Assembly: GCA_964036045.1 (NCBI GenBank)
Contig: OZ038393.1
Span: forward strand, 47,112,429-47,176,428
DNA: 64,000 bases
Direction of reading: 5' to 3'
Source: Eutreptiella sp. 'Long Island Sound 2002'
Lineage: Eukaryota > Euglenozoa > Euglenophyceae > Eutreptiales > Eutreptiaceae
The notes under the pieces are model-generated. The model had not been told where the DNA came from. It searched no databases and saw nothing but the letters and a program-made list of their open reading frames with translations. This document shows, piece by piece, positions 32,271 to 41,870 of this stretch. Position 1 is the first letter of the stretch, and each line of letters opens with the position of its first letter. The translations under genes and the position numbers were made by a program.

Positions 32271-33640
32271 GCCGCGGCCGGCCACATGACCTGCAGCGAC
32301 GACGCACGGCCGCACGCGCACGACACGAGTCCCGCACCGGCCATGCGCAGGGGAAGAGACGACACGGCGGACCCGGGACCGCCTCCTCCCAACAGAGGAC
32401 CGGACGATGATCGTCACGCCAACGGCTGCGGGGTCGTCCACAAACCCCAACGACCCCGGGCGGGCAGACCTCGCCCAAAAAAACCCCTCCTACAACCCAA
32501 CAACGCGCGGCCGCGCAACACACTCCGGCAACACCCGTCGACCAGGCACACCAGCGGGGAAGGCGTCCACCTGCCCGGCACGCGCGACGGACACCCAAGG
32601 AGTGGAGGCTAGCCTTAGCAGTCCATGGTGTCAGACACGAATGAAACCCCAACGACCTCCTCCCACATCCCCCGGGCGGGGGCCGCAGTTCCCGGACCCC
32701 CGCGACCCGCCTGCAACAAGGAAAGGGGGCAGCGCCACACCCGGACCCGTCATCCCACCTGACCCTCCTCTCCCGCGTAACGGGTCCGCGAGGGGCCGGG
32801 CAAAGGGGTCAGCCAAACGCGCGGAGCCCGCGGCTGAGCCGATGACCACGGGGGTGTTGTCGAACACCGCGCGCCACCGGATCCGGGCGCTGGCGCTGGG
32901 CAAATGACGGCAGCCCGCCGTCCGCACTGAGGCGGAGACCCGGGCGGCACACCCGGCCCTTGTGCACAAAATCTCCAGTACCCTCCGCGGCGCCCTGGTG
33001 CGACGCGTGGGACACCCCCCAGGGCCCTAAGCCGCGCCCGGCCACAGGACCTGCCGCGACGATGCACAGCGGCATGCGCGCGACGCGAGTCCCCCGCCGG
33101 CCATGCGTAAGGGAGGGAACGACACGACGGCTACGGGGTCACCCCCTCCCACCGGAGGGCCGGCCGATGGGCGTCGCGCCAACGGCTACGCGCTCGGCTA
33201 TAAACCATGACGACCCCGGGCGGGCAAACCTCGCACAAAAGGACTCCTTGTACAACCCAGCGGCGCACGGCAGCGCAACACACCCCAGCAACACCTAACG
33301 GTCGGACACACCGACGGGACGGACGTCAACCTGCCCGACACATGCAACAGATACCCGAAAAGTGGGGGCTGGCCTTCGCAGCCCGTGGTGTCGAAACTGA
33401 ACGAAAACCCCACGACTTCCTCCTACAACCCCCCGGGCGGGGGCCACGCTTCCCGGACCCCGCAACCCGCCTGCAGCAGAGAAAGGGGCGGCGCCACACC
33501 CGGACCCATCCTCCCAGCTCACCCTCCTCTCCCGCGAGCCGGATCCACAAGGGGCCGGGCAAAGGGCCCGGCCAAACACGCGGAACCCGCGGCCGGGCCG
33601 ATAACCGCAAGAATGTTAACGAACCACCGGCCAGAGTATT
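32085..33640 (+). repeat. ~780-bp degenerate direct repeat (two copies)
   Basis: The segment from about 32085 to 32860 recurs at about 32866-33640, sharing GATCCGGGCNCTGGCNCTGGG, CCATGCG, CGACCCCGGGCGGGC and GGACCCCG-type landmarks in the same order with many substitutions. The second copy has a TGA just after CTGGCGCTGGGCAAA. Confidence 0.6.
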
Positions 33641-34280
33641 ACCGTCCAGGGCGAGCATCCGGGGATACGTGCACCGCGGGGGCTGGCGCGCACCTCCTCC
33701 GGGAAAGTTAAACGCCTGGGACGCGCAGGGTTACGGCACGTATAACCTATGCCAATGGTACGAGGGGCACACTCCCCGCAGAAAGTTAACAGCGTCCATA
33801 AGAGGGAGGGGGGCTGCAACACTGCCCGGTATTCCTATCCTCCAAAACCCCACCCGGGGCGCGCGGGGGGCCACAAGCTCGCCACGCGGGGCCGCGCCGG
33901 CCCCCTGCCAGCGGGCACGGGTGTGTTACGCCGAGCCCAACCCACCACGTCGGACGGAACGTCCTGACACCACAGCCCAAGCCGAACCGCCCTAACCATC
34001 CTAGCCACCAAACTCAGCACCGTGACACAGGCACGCCACCGTCATGACCCGCAAAGCAAGACACGAGATGGCGCACGGTAGGCAGGCAGGCACGAACACG
34101 AGCACTGCACCACCGAGCTGGAACAACACCCTGGGGCTCCCATGGGGAGCGCAGGGCCACACCGAGGGGGACCGACGGGGCCTTGCCACCGGCGGGGGGT
34201 GTACATATGAGTGGCACAAGCGAAACTGGAAGTACGGCTACAAAGCACCGCGAAATACCGGATAATGGGTTGTGCATGCA
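33641..34280 (+). other. 3' region of degenerate element, non-coding
   Basis: It matches the regions after the nested elements at 44838 and 49689 (GGATACGTGC... CACCTCCTCCGGGAAAGTTAA) and the segments near 45.1-45.36 and 50.94 kb. No supported gene. Confidence 0.45.
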
Positions 34281-34559
34281 ACAGTGCCAGGGCGGGGCAG
34301 GGAACCGGGCACCGAAAGGAGGGAAAATATTTTATAGCGGTCCGACCACTTGTCATGGCTTTTCTCCCCCGCGGTGGGCGGGCGGCGCACAGTAAAAACG
34401 TACCGTGCCGGCCGCACGCAACTGGCACCGACCAACATCGCAACAAGCGGAACGCCTGCACACAACAAATCCGACTGCGCGAGCGCCCGCTGCAACGACA
34501 AGGAACCAACGCCGAACAAACCAACCAAGAGGCGACTAACACGACCGCACACCAACAAA

Positions 34560-35570
34560 ACCGCTACAGCGAACGCGACGTGACCATAAACAGACCGCAC
34601 GCACGCCGGCCAACGCCAAGCCAGCCGGGCGTGCATGGGCCGGTACGAGAACGACGTCCAACGAGCTGGCGACACCGTGGCGAGCCGCGCCCACCGACCA
34701 CCATGGCCACGAACACAGAGGACCACCGTAACTCTACCACTGCGGACGCGGCCAACCAACGTTCACAAACTACACTACACGACACTTGCACAAACCAAGA
34801 CGCAACTAACCGACACAGACACAAACGTGCTGGCTCCACGGGCAGGATTTGACGATAAGACCACCGGCAGCAGCGCGACGGAACCCACACGGACCCAGCC
34901 GACCATGAGGCGGCCACGACAACCGCGCACCAACCACGCTGCAGCTGCAGCCGCCACGTGACACCAAACCGGCCAGGCGTGCACGGGTCGAAACGGGAAT
35001 GGCGCCCAACGGGATGGCGGCACCGTGGTGCGCCACGCCCAAGGGCGACCATGCCCACGAACACGACAGAACACCACGACTCTACCATTACGAACGCGGC
35101 CAACCAGCACAGACAAGCCGCACTACGCCGCACTTGGACCGACCAAGACACAACTCACCAGCGCCGACACGGACGTGCCGGCTGCACAAACAACATTCGG
35201 TGATACAACCACCGGCAGCAGCGCGACGAAACCCCCGCAGACCAAGCCGACCATGAGGCGGCCAAGACAACCGCGCACCGACCACACCGCAGCTGCAACC
35301 GCCACTTGACCGTAAACAGACCACACGCAAGCCGGCCAACACCAAACCAGCCAGGCGTGCACGGGTCGAAAGAAGAACGGCGTCCATCGGGTTGGCGGCA
35401 CCGTGATGCGCCACGCCCGCCGACGACCATGTTGGCGAACAACACCGTGACTCTACAACCACGCAACCGACCAACCAACATTACCAAACTACACAGAACC
35501 GTCAAACGACCGACCAACCAACCACAACGACCTACTTCGAACCCCCGGCCCCCCGGGAGAGCGCCAGCTC
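34560..35570 (+). repeat. ~360-bp tandem repeat, three degenerate units
   Basis: The landmark CCAGGCGTGCACGGGTCGAAA (or a close variant) occurs near 34625, 34970 and 35350, each followed by a GCCACGCCC...GACCATG block and a CGACCATGAGGCGGCC or CCAACCAAC block. The other element has a single copy of the last unit near 51.83-52.0 kb. Confidence 0.65.
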
Positions 35571-35993
35571 GACCGAGTCAGGAGGCGTGAGTGTGCGCCA
35601 CGGCATGCGAGTCCCGTAGCACATGCTTCTTCAAGTCGCCTCACGCCTACTGAAAACCAACCCAGGTGAAGGTGCCTGCAGGACAGGGCCTTTGGCCTGG
35701 CTCCCGGCCCCTGGGCCCCAGAATCCGGAGGTTGATGAGGATGTGCGATGGGACCCTCCCCCACGTGTCATCCGCCCCAGGGAGAGGAATGTGAGACTTC
35801 CGTCGAACATGGGTTACCTCTGTAGGCAGAACCCGCTGTAGGGTACTGCTCGCGGCGACCGCGCCCTTCCCCCAAGTGCGGGAGCCGCTTTGTGGGGGCA
35901 CGTGCAGTAGGGCCGTGGGTGGGTGAGCAAAAGCCCCATGGTAAGACCCCCCTGCGGGGCAACCCCTGTCCCGAGTCGACCTACCTACCTACC
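35571..35993 (+). other. conserved 3' end of the (TACC) element family, copy A
   Basis: Close match to 52012-52437 (both include GTCGCCTCACGCCTACTGAAAACC and GGTAGGGTACTGCTCGCGGCGACCG-like blocks) and a weaker match to 8290-8500. It ends (TACC)3. The conservation of this end across three insertions marks it as the functional 3' end. Confidence 0.65.
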
Positions 35994-37190
35994 TTGGACA
36001 ACAGGCGATTGGCCACCGCTACGATTAGCTTGCTGGCTTCCACGGGGTGTGCTAGCGCCCTCCAACATTTGGCTTGCTGTGATCTCCTTGTCGATGGAAG
36101 TGAATTGTTGGGTTACAAACAATTTGTTTGTACATGTGGTCATCAACGGTCGGGTGAGCCATGACGCCACTATTTTGCGGTCTTGCAGCGAGGAATGATA
36201 CCCGTGTATTTCCACATCGGTTTGTTCCATGAGCAATGCTTTGTGAAACAACCTAAGTTTGCTGCCCAAGTGCCCATGCTCCAACCATCCCAGCGACATT
36301 TGCCTGTTGTCGCGTGCTTGGTGTCGCATCCTTTGCCAACTCCAACACGCGATGTTCCCGTGCTTGGGATGCCACCATCCATTAATGAGAATCGAACAGA
36401 TGAGCCCATAGTAGCCAACAAAGGTAGGATGTTTAACAACCTCTTAGCTTTGCCCCGAAAGGTCATTACTGCGGCCGTGGATGCCGGTCCAGAGTCATGT
36501 GGGCATTTGGAGTCTGGTTTGCATGCTCTTGGTGCTACAATTGGTGCCCCACCTCCCTCGGATGTTGCAAACCCACCTGTACTTCCCAAGCGTGCACGTC
36601 GCGGTTGAGGCAATGGTGGTCGCGGTGGTGGCGGTGGTGCAAAGTGGCAACGGACGGACACTGCTTCCACAAGTGAACCACCCTCACAGGATACAGTCTT
36701 GCCCAATCCTGTGCCCGCACCATACTCCGGCCCTCCCCCCACGACAACTCCGGTCATTCCTCTCACTGAGGCTCCTCTCCAGAATGCTTCCGTGGTTCCA
36801 CCGCTAGCACCCTTGACTCCTCAATTCTTGGACACCATTTGCATGGCATCGGCCTCTCAACCTTTTGTTGCACCGGCAGGCCTGCCTCAATCTTGCACGC
36901 AGCCGTTGTGGCAACCGTTGGCCTTCCAGCTTCCCTTTAACAGGCCGATGCCGCCACACATGTCTCGTCACCATCTCTTGGGGTAAGGCTGTGCAACTGT
37001 ACAGCAACAGCCGGTGCTCAACGTTGCTTGTGTACGTCTACACACAAATGATATGAGCGCCACCTCCATTGCAATCGGATATGTTGTCCTTCAATGCAAC
37101 CGAGATGTCATTGCATTTCAATATCTTATGACGTCATCTTCTCAATGTGTCCAATCCATTTCATGTACCATGGTGCAACAACACCCCCCC
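35994..37190 (+). pseudogene. target region: hypothetical coding sequence, Gly/Arg- and Pro-rich (left copy)
   Basis: In one frame from about 36183 it reads HLESGLHALGATIGAPPPSDVANPP, then a basic KRARRG, a TGA at 36606-36608, then GRGGGGGAKWQRTDTAS and a Pro-rich tail to TAA 36984-36986. The copy at 52438 keeps this reading with CGA at the TGA position, so the stop is a nonsense mutation. The RGG-like box suggests an RNA- or DNA-binding protein end; the family is unknown. From 36519 onward this region is duplicated on the other side of the 38038-52437 element. Confidence 0.4.
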
Positions 37191-38037
37191 CCCGGGTACT
37201 TTGGGAAACCTGCTTGTGAAAACCAGTAGGGTTAGGCATTTTTAGGGGGGACCAGCGACCAAAAACTGTCCGGAAGCGAAAAAATGCGGTCAAATTGGCC
37301 CAACCAAACTTGTTTTTCGAAATTAGACACTTTTGCGGTGATAATGCAAAAAAAAAAGCGCCAAAAGCCCAGCCCGTGGCGCCAAGTTACCCCCCGGGTA
37401 CTTTGGAAAACCTGCTTGTGAAAACTAGTAGGGTTAGTCAATTTTGGGGGGGACCCCCGACCAAGAACGGTCCGAGAGCACAAAGATGCGGTCAAACCAC
37501 CCCAACTAAGCCCAGTGATTTCAAACGTACACATTTTTGCGGTGTTATTGCAAAAAGAAAAGCGCCAAAAACCAAGCCGGTGGCACCAAGGAAGCCCCCC
37601 GGGTACTTTGGGAAACCTGCTTGTGAAAACCAGTAGGGTTAGGCAGTTTTGGGGGGGACCCCCGACCAAAAACGGTCCAGAAGCGAAAAGGTGCGTTAAA
37701 AACACCCCCACCAGGTCTGATTATTCAAAAAGTAGACACTTTTGTGGTGTCATTGCAAAATAAAAGCGCCAAAACCTGAGCCAGTGGCGCCAAGTTAGCC
37801 CCCGGGTACTTTGGGAAACCTGCCTGTGAAAACCAGTAGGGTTAGGCAATTTTGGGGGGGACTCCCGACCAAAAACGGTCCAAAAGCGCAAAAATCAGGT
37901 CGAATGCCGCCAACCAATTCTGGTTTTTCAAAACGTAGACACTTTTGCGGTGTCATGGCAAAAGAAAGCGCCAAAAACCCAGTCGGTGGCGCCAAGTTCC
38001 CCGCCGGGTACTTTGGGAAACCTCCTTGTGAAAACCG
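36519..38037 (+). repeat. ~1.5-kb direct duplication flanking the large element, left copy
   Basis: The sequence starting TTGCATGCTCTTGGTGC here reappears at 52438, immediately after the (TACC)3 end. Both copies run into the same ~203-bp satellite. The right copy has a deletion of about 140 bp (equivalent of roughly 36.82-36.96 kb). Confidence 0.75.
37191..38037 (+). repeat. ~203-bp satellite, left block (about 4 units)
   Basis: CCCGGGTACTTTGGGAAACC recurs at 37191, 37393, 37598, 37801 and about 38003. Each unit also contains AGTAGGGTTAGGCA, a G6-8 tract, ACCAAAAACGGTCC and GTAGACACTTTTGCGGTG. Cut at about 38037 by the large element. Confidence 0.9.
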
Positions 38038-38062
38038 CGACGAAGACTCCTTCGATGCCTTC

Positions 38063-38779
38063 ATGGAGTCCTGCAGGTTTACCCCCCACACGGACCCAAC
38101 ACCGGCTGCCCCGGGCGGCCATCTGGAGCCACGAGGCGACCATACAGGGGGCACAGCCCTCACGGTGTCCCGCCAGGCACACCTCCAGCGCGATTACACC
38201 GCCCTGGGGACGAAACCTGAGCATGCCGCCGCCACGGATGACGGGCCCGCGACCTCAAGCGGGGCAGCGGACCGGGCCCCGGACGAGAACAGCGCACAAG
38301 GGAGCGGAACACGTGTGGAGACGGGCACCAACACCGCTAGCGAGCCTGCGGACCAGCCACCGGGGACCACCCGGTCCTGGGGGCGGGGGCATCTGGACTA
38401 CACGCGCTCGGAAGGCGACGCCCAACACCCCAGCGCCCACGCCGAACAGGCGGCGGCCCAAAACCTGGACCTATGGATCGACAGGCTCAACACAGGGGAG
38501 CGGCTCGCCCCGGCGGTCAGCATCCGATTGCTGCTTACTTCGCGGTCCCGCCACCTCGAGCAGGGAACCCTCACCATGGCGGACATCACCTTCGGCTATC
38601 CGGCGGAACACGCACCCCCCACAACCAGCGACCACCCAAGCCAGTGGCACTACGTGGCCACCCGGCTCATGAAGCATATGGGGGCCTACAGCCCGGACGA
38701 AATGGACGGGCTACACTGGCTATGGCACCAACGCGCGGCCCTGCGCATCCGTACAGCCGTGCAAAGGCACGACATCTGA
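38063..38779 (+). CDS. ORF-A, unknown Ala/Thr/Pro-rich protein
   Basis: From ATG 38063, 25 bp inside the element, to TGA 38777-38779: about 238 codons. The open frame extends back into satellite sequence, but that part is not conserved as protein. The N-terminal two-thirds is low complexity. The last 90 residues look globular (LDLWIDRLNTGERLAPAVSI, WHYVATRLMKHMGAYSPDEM, LHWLWHQRAALRIRTAVQRH). The next ORF is in the same frame, separated only by this TGA, so A and B may once have been one protein or may be joined by read-through. Function unknown. Confidence 0.5.
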   Translation: MESCRFTPHTDPTPAAPGGHLEPRGDHTGGTALTVSRQAHLQRDYTALGTKPEHAAATDDGPATSSGAADRAPDENSAQGSGTRVETGTNTASEPADQPPGTTRSWGRGHLDYTRSEGDAQHPSAHAEQAAAQNLDLWIDRLNTGERLAPAVSIRLLLTSRSRHLEQGTLTMADITFGYPAEHAPPTTSDHPSQWHYVATRLMKHMGAYSPDEMDGLHWLWHQRAALRIRTAVQRHDI

Positions 38780-40381
38780 GCCATCTGTAGGTCCCCGGGC
38801 TACCAGAGACACGCCTCAGGCCACCGGCGACCACAGTCCCAAGAGGTCCCGGAGCCCCCAGGCAGGCAGCACGCCATAACTCCCCAGGACGCCACCAGGG
38901 GCCACCACCCGGGGTGGGTTTCCCCTCCGGCACGTACAGAAGCGCCCTCCGACCGTTTGGCCCGAGGAGGGACCGAGGCATCCCTCACACCCCAGGGGTG
39001 CAGGGCGGCAGGCCGGAGCGGCACCAGGAGACAAGGAACCGTAGCCGCTCCCGGCGCCGCAGCCGCACGCCACCTCCCGCAGCACGGCGAGTCATCTTCC
39101 ACGAGGGTATGGACAGAGGCCATGGAGGTCCCAACGACCCCAACGCCCAACGGACATCATCTGCCACCGATCCCCGACGCCGGTCCAAGAGGCCCCGCAC
39201 TGAGCAGGCGCACATCCCCACCATTCCCACGCCGGCCGAGCGAGCGCGACAGGCAGTGCTCCACACAGACCCCAACCAGGCAGTGGACGGTGCGTCCAGC
39301 TCGTCTGCCGCGTCCCTCGCAGGGTCGGCAGCCAGCCCGCTGCCGGGGGGACAGCACGCCGCGGATACACGGCCAAGGGGACCCGCGGCCGACTAACGGC
39401 CCAAACAGGGGGAGGGGGGACAAACCCCTCAACGCCCCCCCCCCGCAAGCAGGGCGCCACGACACCAGTCCCGGACACGGGCACCGGCCACCGGACCAAC
39501 TAGGCCCGTACACCACGGGGTTCCCCACCGCAGCTACGACACAGCCAAACCGCCGGGGCGCGGAGGACACACCGCGACAACGGGAGCACGATGCGGGCGG
39601 CCCGGGAGCGGACAAAGAAATGACAGAGACCTCCGGCCCTCAGAAATCCGGTGGCTCACCGCCCATCGCCGCGTCCTGTTCGATGCCCCAGCAACGGGAG
39701 CCCTCCACGGGGAACATACCTGAGGGACACCTTGGCACCACCCCAGCGCACCCCTCCCCGACTGGCACCACACTGGACCAGAACCGGGAGACCATGCCCC
39801 CCCCACCCCCCACACCACCACAACGGAGGAACACGGACCCCTTTGACGACGCGGAACTGAGGGCGGTCTACGGCATGCACGCCAACACACCCTCCAGCGG
39901 GCTGGTGGCAGCCCTCCGGGAACACCTCCAGGACGTCAAATCGAAGAGGCTCTTCGCCGTGGTCCCCCTGCCGCACGCGGCAACAACGGACATCTTTGTG
40001 CGGCAGCTCCAGGCGCTCGTCACCCCCCAGACGCAGATCGTGGACGACCTTGTTCACGCGTGGATGTGGTGGTTCAACGCCAACCAGCTGGACCTGGGAG
40101 GCGTATGGGTCCCACACCTGGGCTGGGCACACACGCTCAGAGCGCCCCCGACGGACCCCAGGCCCGCGCCCAACACCGGGGGCCGGAAATGGGCCGCCCC
40201 GCAACCACGAGCCAACACCCTCAATATCCCACTTTACAAAGACCTGGCGCACTGGCAAAGCAGGACAGCCCGCGATAGGGGGCGCAACCTCAGGAACATG
40301 GTGGAGCGGTACCCACCAGGAGCGGGGACGGCACGCGCAGGGCCCCCACGACGCGAAGGCGACCCAGAACCATCGCCATGA
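38780..40381 (+). CDS. ORF-B, N-terminal part of a possible Ulp1/C48-like protease
   Basis: Open from 38780 to TGA 40379-40381; the first in-frame ATG noticed is 39122. The first 300 codons are Pro/Arg/Thr-rich. A globular segment follows at about 39840-40330: DDAELRAVYGMHANTPSSGL, IVDDLVHAWMWWFNANQLDL, GVWVPHLGWAHTL and LAHWQSRTARDRGRNLRNM. The 'DDLVHAWMWWFN' pattern resembles the 'L.D..I..W.' substrate-side region before the catalytic His in Ulp1-type cysteine proteases. The stop overlaps the start of ORF-C as ATGA, with a -1 shift. I infer one protease split by a frameshift, or by stop-start coupled translation. No database search was possible. Confidence 0.45.
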   Translation, partial: AICRSPGYQRHASGHRRPQSQEVPEPPGRQHAITPQDATRGHHPGWVSPPARTEAPSDRLARGGTEASLTPQGCRAAGRSGTRRQGTVAAPGAAAARHLPQHGESSSTRVWTEAMEVPTTPTPNGHHLPPIPDAGPRGPALSRRTSPPFPRRPSERDRQCSTQTPTRQWTVRPARLPRPSQGRQPARCRGDSTPRIHGQGDPRPTNGPNRGRGDKPLNAPPPQAGRHDTSPGHGHRPPDQLGPYTTGFPTAATTQPNRRGAEDTPRQREHDAGGPGADKEMTETSGPQKSGGSPPIAASCSMPQQREPSTGNIPEGHLGTTPAHPSPTGTTLDQNRETMPPPPPTPPQRRNTDPFDDAELRAVYGMHANTPSSGLVAALREHLQDVKSKRLFAVVPLPHAATTDIFVRQLQALVTPQTQIVDDLVHAWMWWFNANQLDLGGVWVPHLGWAHTLRAPPTDPRPAPNTGGRKWAAPQPRANTLNIPLYKDLAHWQSRTARDRGRNLRNMVERYPPGAGTARAGPPRREGDPEPSP

Positions 40382-40912
40382 TTGTGTCCGAAAGTGGCCA
40401 CTACTACCAGGTACGGATCAGCCCGCACCCGCGGGAGTGCCACTGGACATTGGAAGCCGTCGACTCCATGCTTCCGGCGAGCGCAGCCCTACCAGACGGC
40501 CCCTCACCCCTGCCCCACAACCAGCCCCCAGACCCCCTGACGGCCATCGTGTCGGGGGAAGCCGGCACCTGGCACCCGGGCCATGCCCTCTACTGCCACT
40601 GGCGGTGGGCTCAGCGCCGCTGGCCGCACAGCAGGGACTGGACGGCGACGTGGAGGCTCAACCTGGACGGCCGGCAGCAACTGGAGGCCATCCCCCAACG
40701 CCAGCGGACGGCGGAGATCCCCACAGCGACCAACCTGTGCCCCGTCTTCGCGATCCACCAGATCCGGGCGCTAGCGATGGGCGGGCAACTGCAGCCCGGC
40801 ATCCGCACTGAGACGGAAGCCCAAGCAGCACACGCAGCCCTTGTGCACGAGACCCTCAGTGCCCTTCGCAGCGCCCTCGTGCGGCGTCTGGGAAACCACT
40901 CCAGGGCCCTGA
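40378..40912 (+). CDS. ORF-C, catalytic part of a possible Ulp1/C48-like cysteine protease
   Basis: It starts at ATG 40378 inside the ATGA overlap with ORF-B. Candidate catalytic residues are His8 in SGHYYQVRI (or His22 in CHWTL), Asp29 in EAVDSM, and Cys121 in NLCPVFAIHQIRAL. The His-Asp-Cys order and the 'C-P-V-F-A' context fit C48 peptidases (deSUMOylase type); several transposon groups encode such proteases. I place the natural C-terminus at the TGA at 40910-40912, because two other copies end there (VRRVGN.PG then TGA). In this copy a 1-nt difference shifts the frame so that it stays open to 41421. Family assignment is inference. Confidence 0.45.
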
Positions 40913-41754
40913 ACCACCGCGAGCCGAAACCAGGAACACAGCCCCATGAACACGAACACGCGAGGCGGCACCATTGGGACCGCCACGCCCGACCAAAGAC
41001 GGCACACGCGTGCCCTGCCCACCGCGGCCGGTCACCGGCAGTGGAAGGGCACCATACCGACCGAAGGACCCTCCAGGAACCGGAGGGGCGCTGCGGCCGA
41101 TTCGCGACGACACACCGCCACGCACACGCGGCGGGAGTCCCACACCGGCCACCCGCGGATGGGGAGACGACACGGCAACCCTGGGACCGCCTCGTCTCAC
41201 TGGAGGCCCCGACGATGGACGTCAAAGCAGCGGCTACGGGACCAGCCATAAACCGCGACGACCGCGGGCAAGCCGACCTTGCCCGGGAGAGGCCCCTCGC
41301 ACAACCCGACAACGCGCGACCGCGCAACACACTCCGCCGACGCCCGTCCGTCGGACGCGCCGGCGAGAATGGCGTCGAGCTGCCCGGCTTATGCAGCGGG
41401 CACCCAACAAATGCGGGCTAGCCTTGGCGGCCCTACAACGCATGATGTCAAGCACGAGCACTAACCTAACGACCCGCCGAACCCCAGCGAATTCCTCCCA
41501 CGTGCCCCGGGCGAGGGCCACGCACCCCGGGCCCCCGCAATCCATGAACGTCAGGGAAGAGGACCGGGGCCCCGACACGGACCTGTCCTTCCGCCTAACC
41601 TTCCTCCCCCACAAGCCGGGCACACGGTGGACCGGACCAAAGAGGCAGCCCAGCACGCAGGACCCATGGGCTCGCCGAGGACCACGGGAATGTTATGTCG
41701 AGCCCAGCCCGCCGCGTCATGCGGGATCCCCCGACATCAGAACACATAATCGAG
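40913..41754 (+). other. post-ORF-C region, unit 1
   Basis: GC-rich and T-poor. Open in several frames because of composition, not because of conserved protein. It matches 45768-46604 and, more distantly, 32280-33610. No gene supported. Confidence 0.45.
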
Positions 41755-41768
41755 AATGTGACCTTCAA
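41755..41768. other. 14-bp target-site duplication, left, unit 1
   Basis: AATGTGACCTTCAA here against AATGTTACCTTTAA at 44814-44827. The unit-2 pair (46605-46618, 49661-49674) shows the ancestral AATGTTACCTTTAA. Confidence 0.75.
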
Positions 41769-41870
41769 TTTTAACAAACGTCGCCCGTTCCCTCGCTGCG
41801 AAAGAAGAAATGTGAACAAAACCAAATCTTTATTTACAGCTAACAACAACCACCTGAGAACAAATTTAAC

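Larger units (their letters stand above)
31930..35993 (+). mobile_element. degenerate (TACC)-ended element, 5'-truncated copy
   Basis: From about 31934 it matches the protease-like C-terminal region of the 38-kb element (40568 onward), then its 3' region, ending in (TACC)3 at 35982-35993. It lacks the nested 3-kb element present in the other copies: the equivalent empty site is near 33610 (GCAAGAATGTTAACG). It contains an internal ~780-bp direct repeat and a ~360-bp triplication. The top strand is strongly T-poor. Confidence 0.6.

Noticed and set aside
32286-35309. Numerous Arg/Pro-rich ORFs in the degenerate element
   Set aside because: All frames are open because T is rare. Apart from the protease-like fragment at 31930-32270, none is conserved in the sister copies.
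37811-38779. A 322-codon ORF spanning satellite and ORF-A as one gene
   Set aside because: Its first 75 or so codons are satellite sequence. The element boundary lies at 38038 and an ATG at 38063 is a better start.
40378-41421. ORF-C extending to 41421
   Set aside because: Two other copies stop about 170 codons earlier, after VRRVGN.PG. A 1-nt difference near 40898 in this copy removes the shared stop, so the extension is not native.
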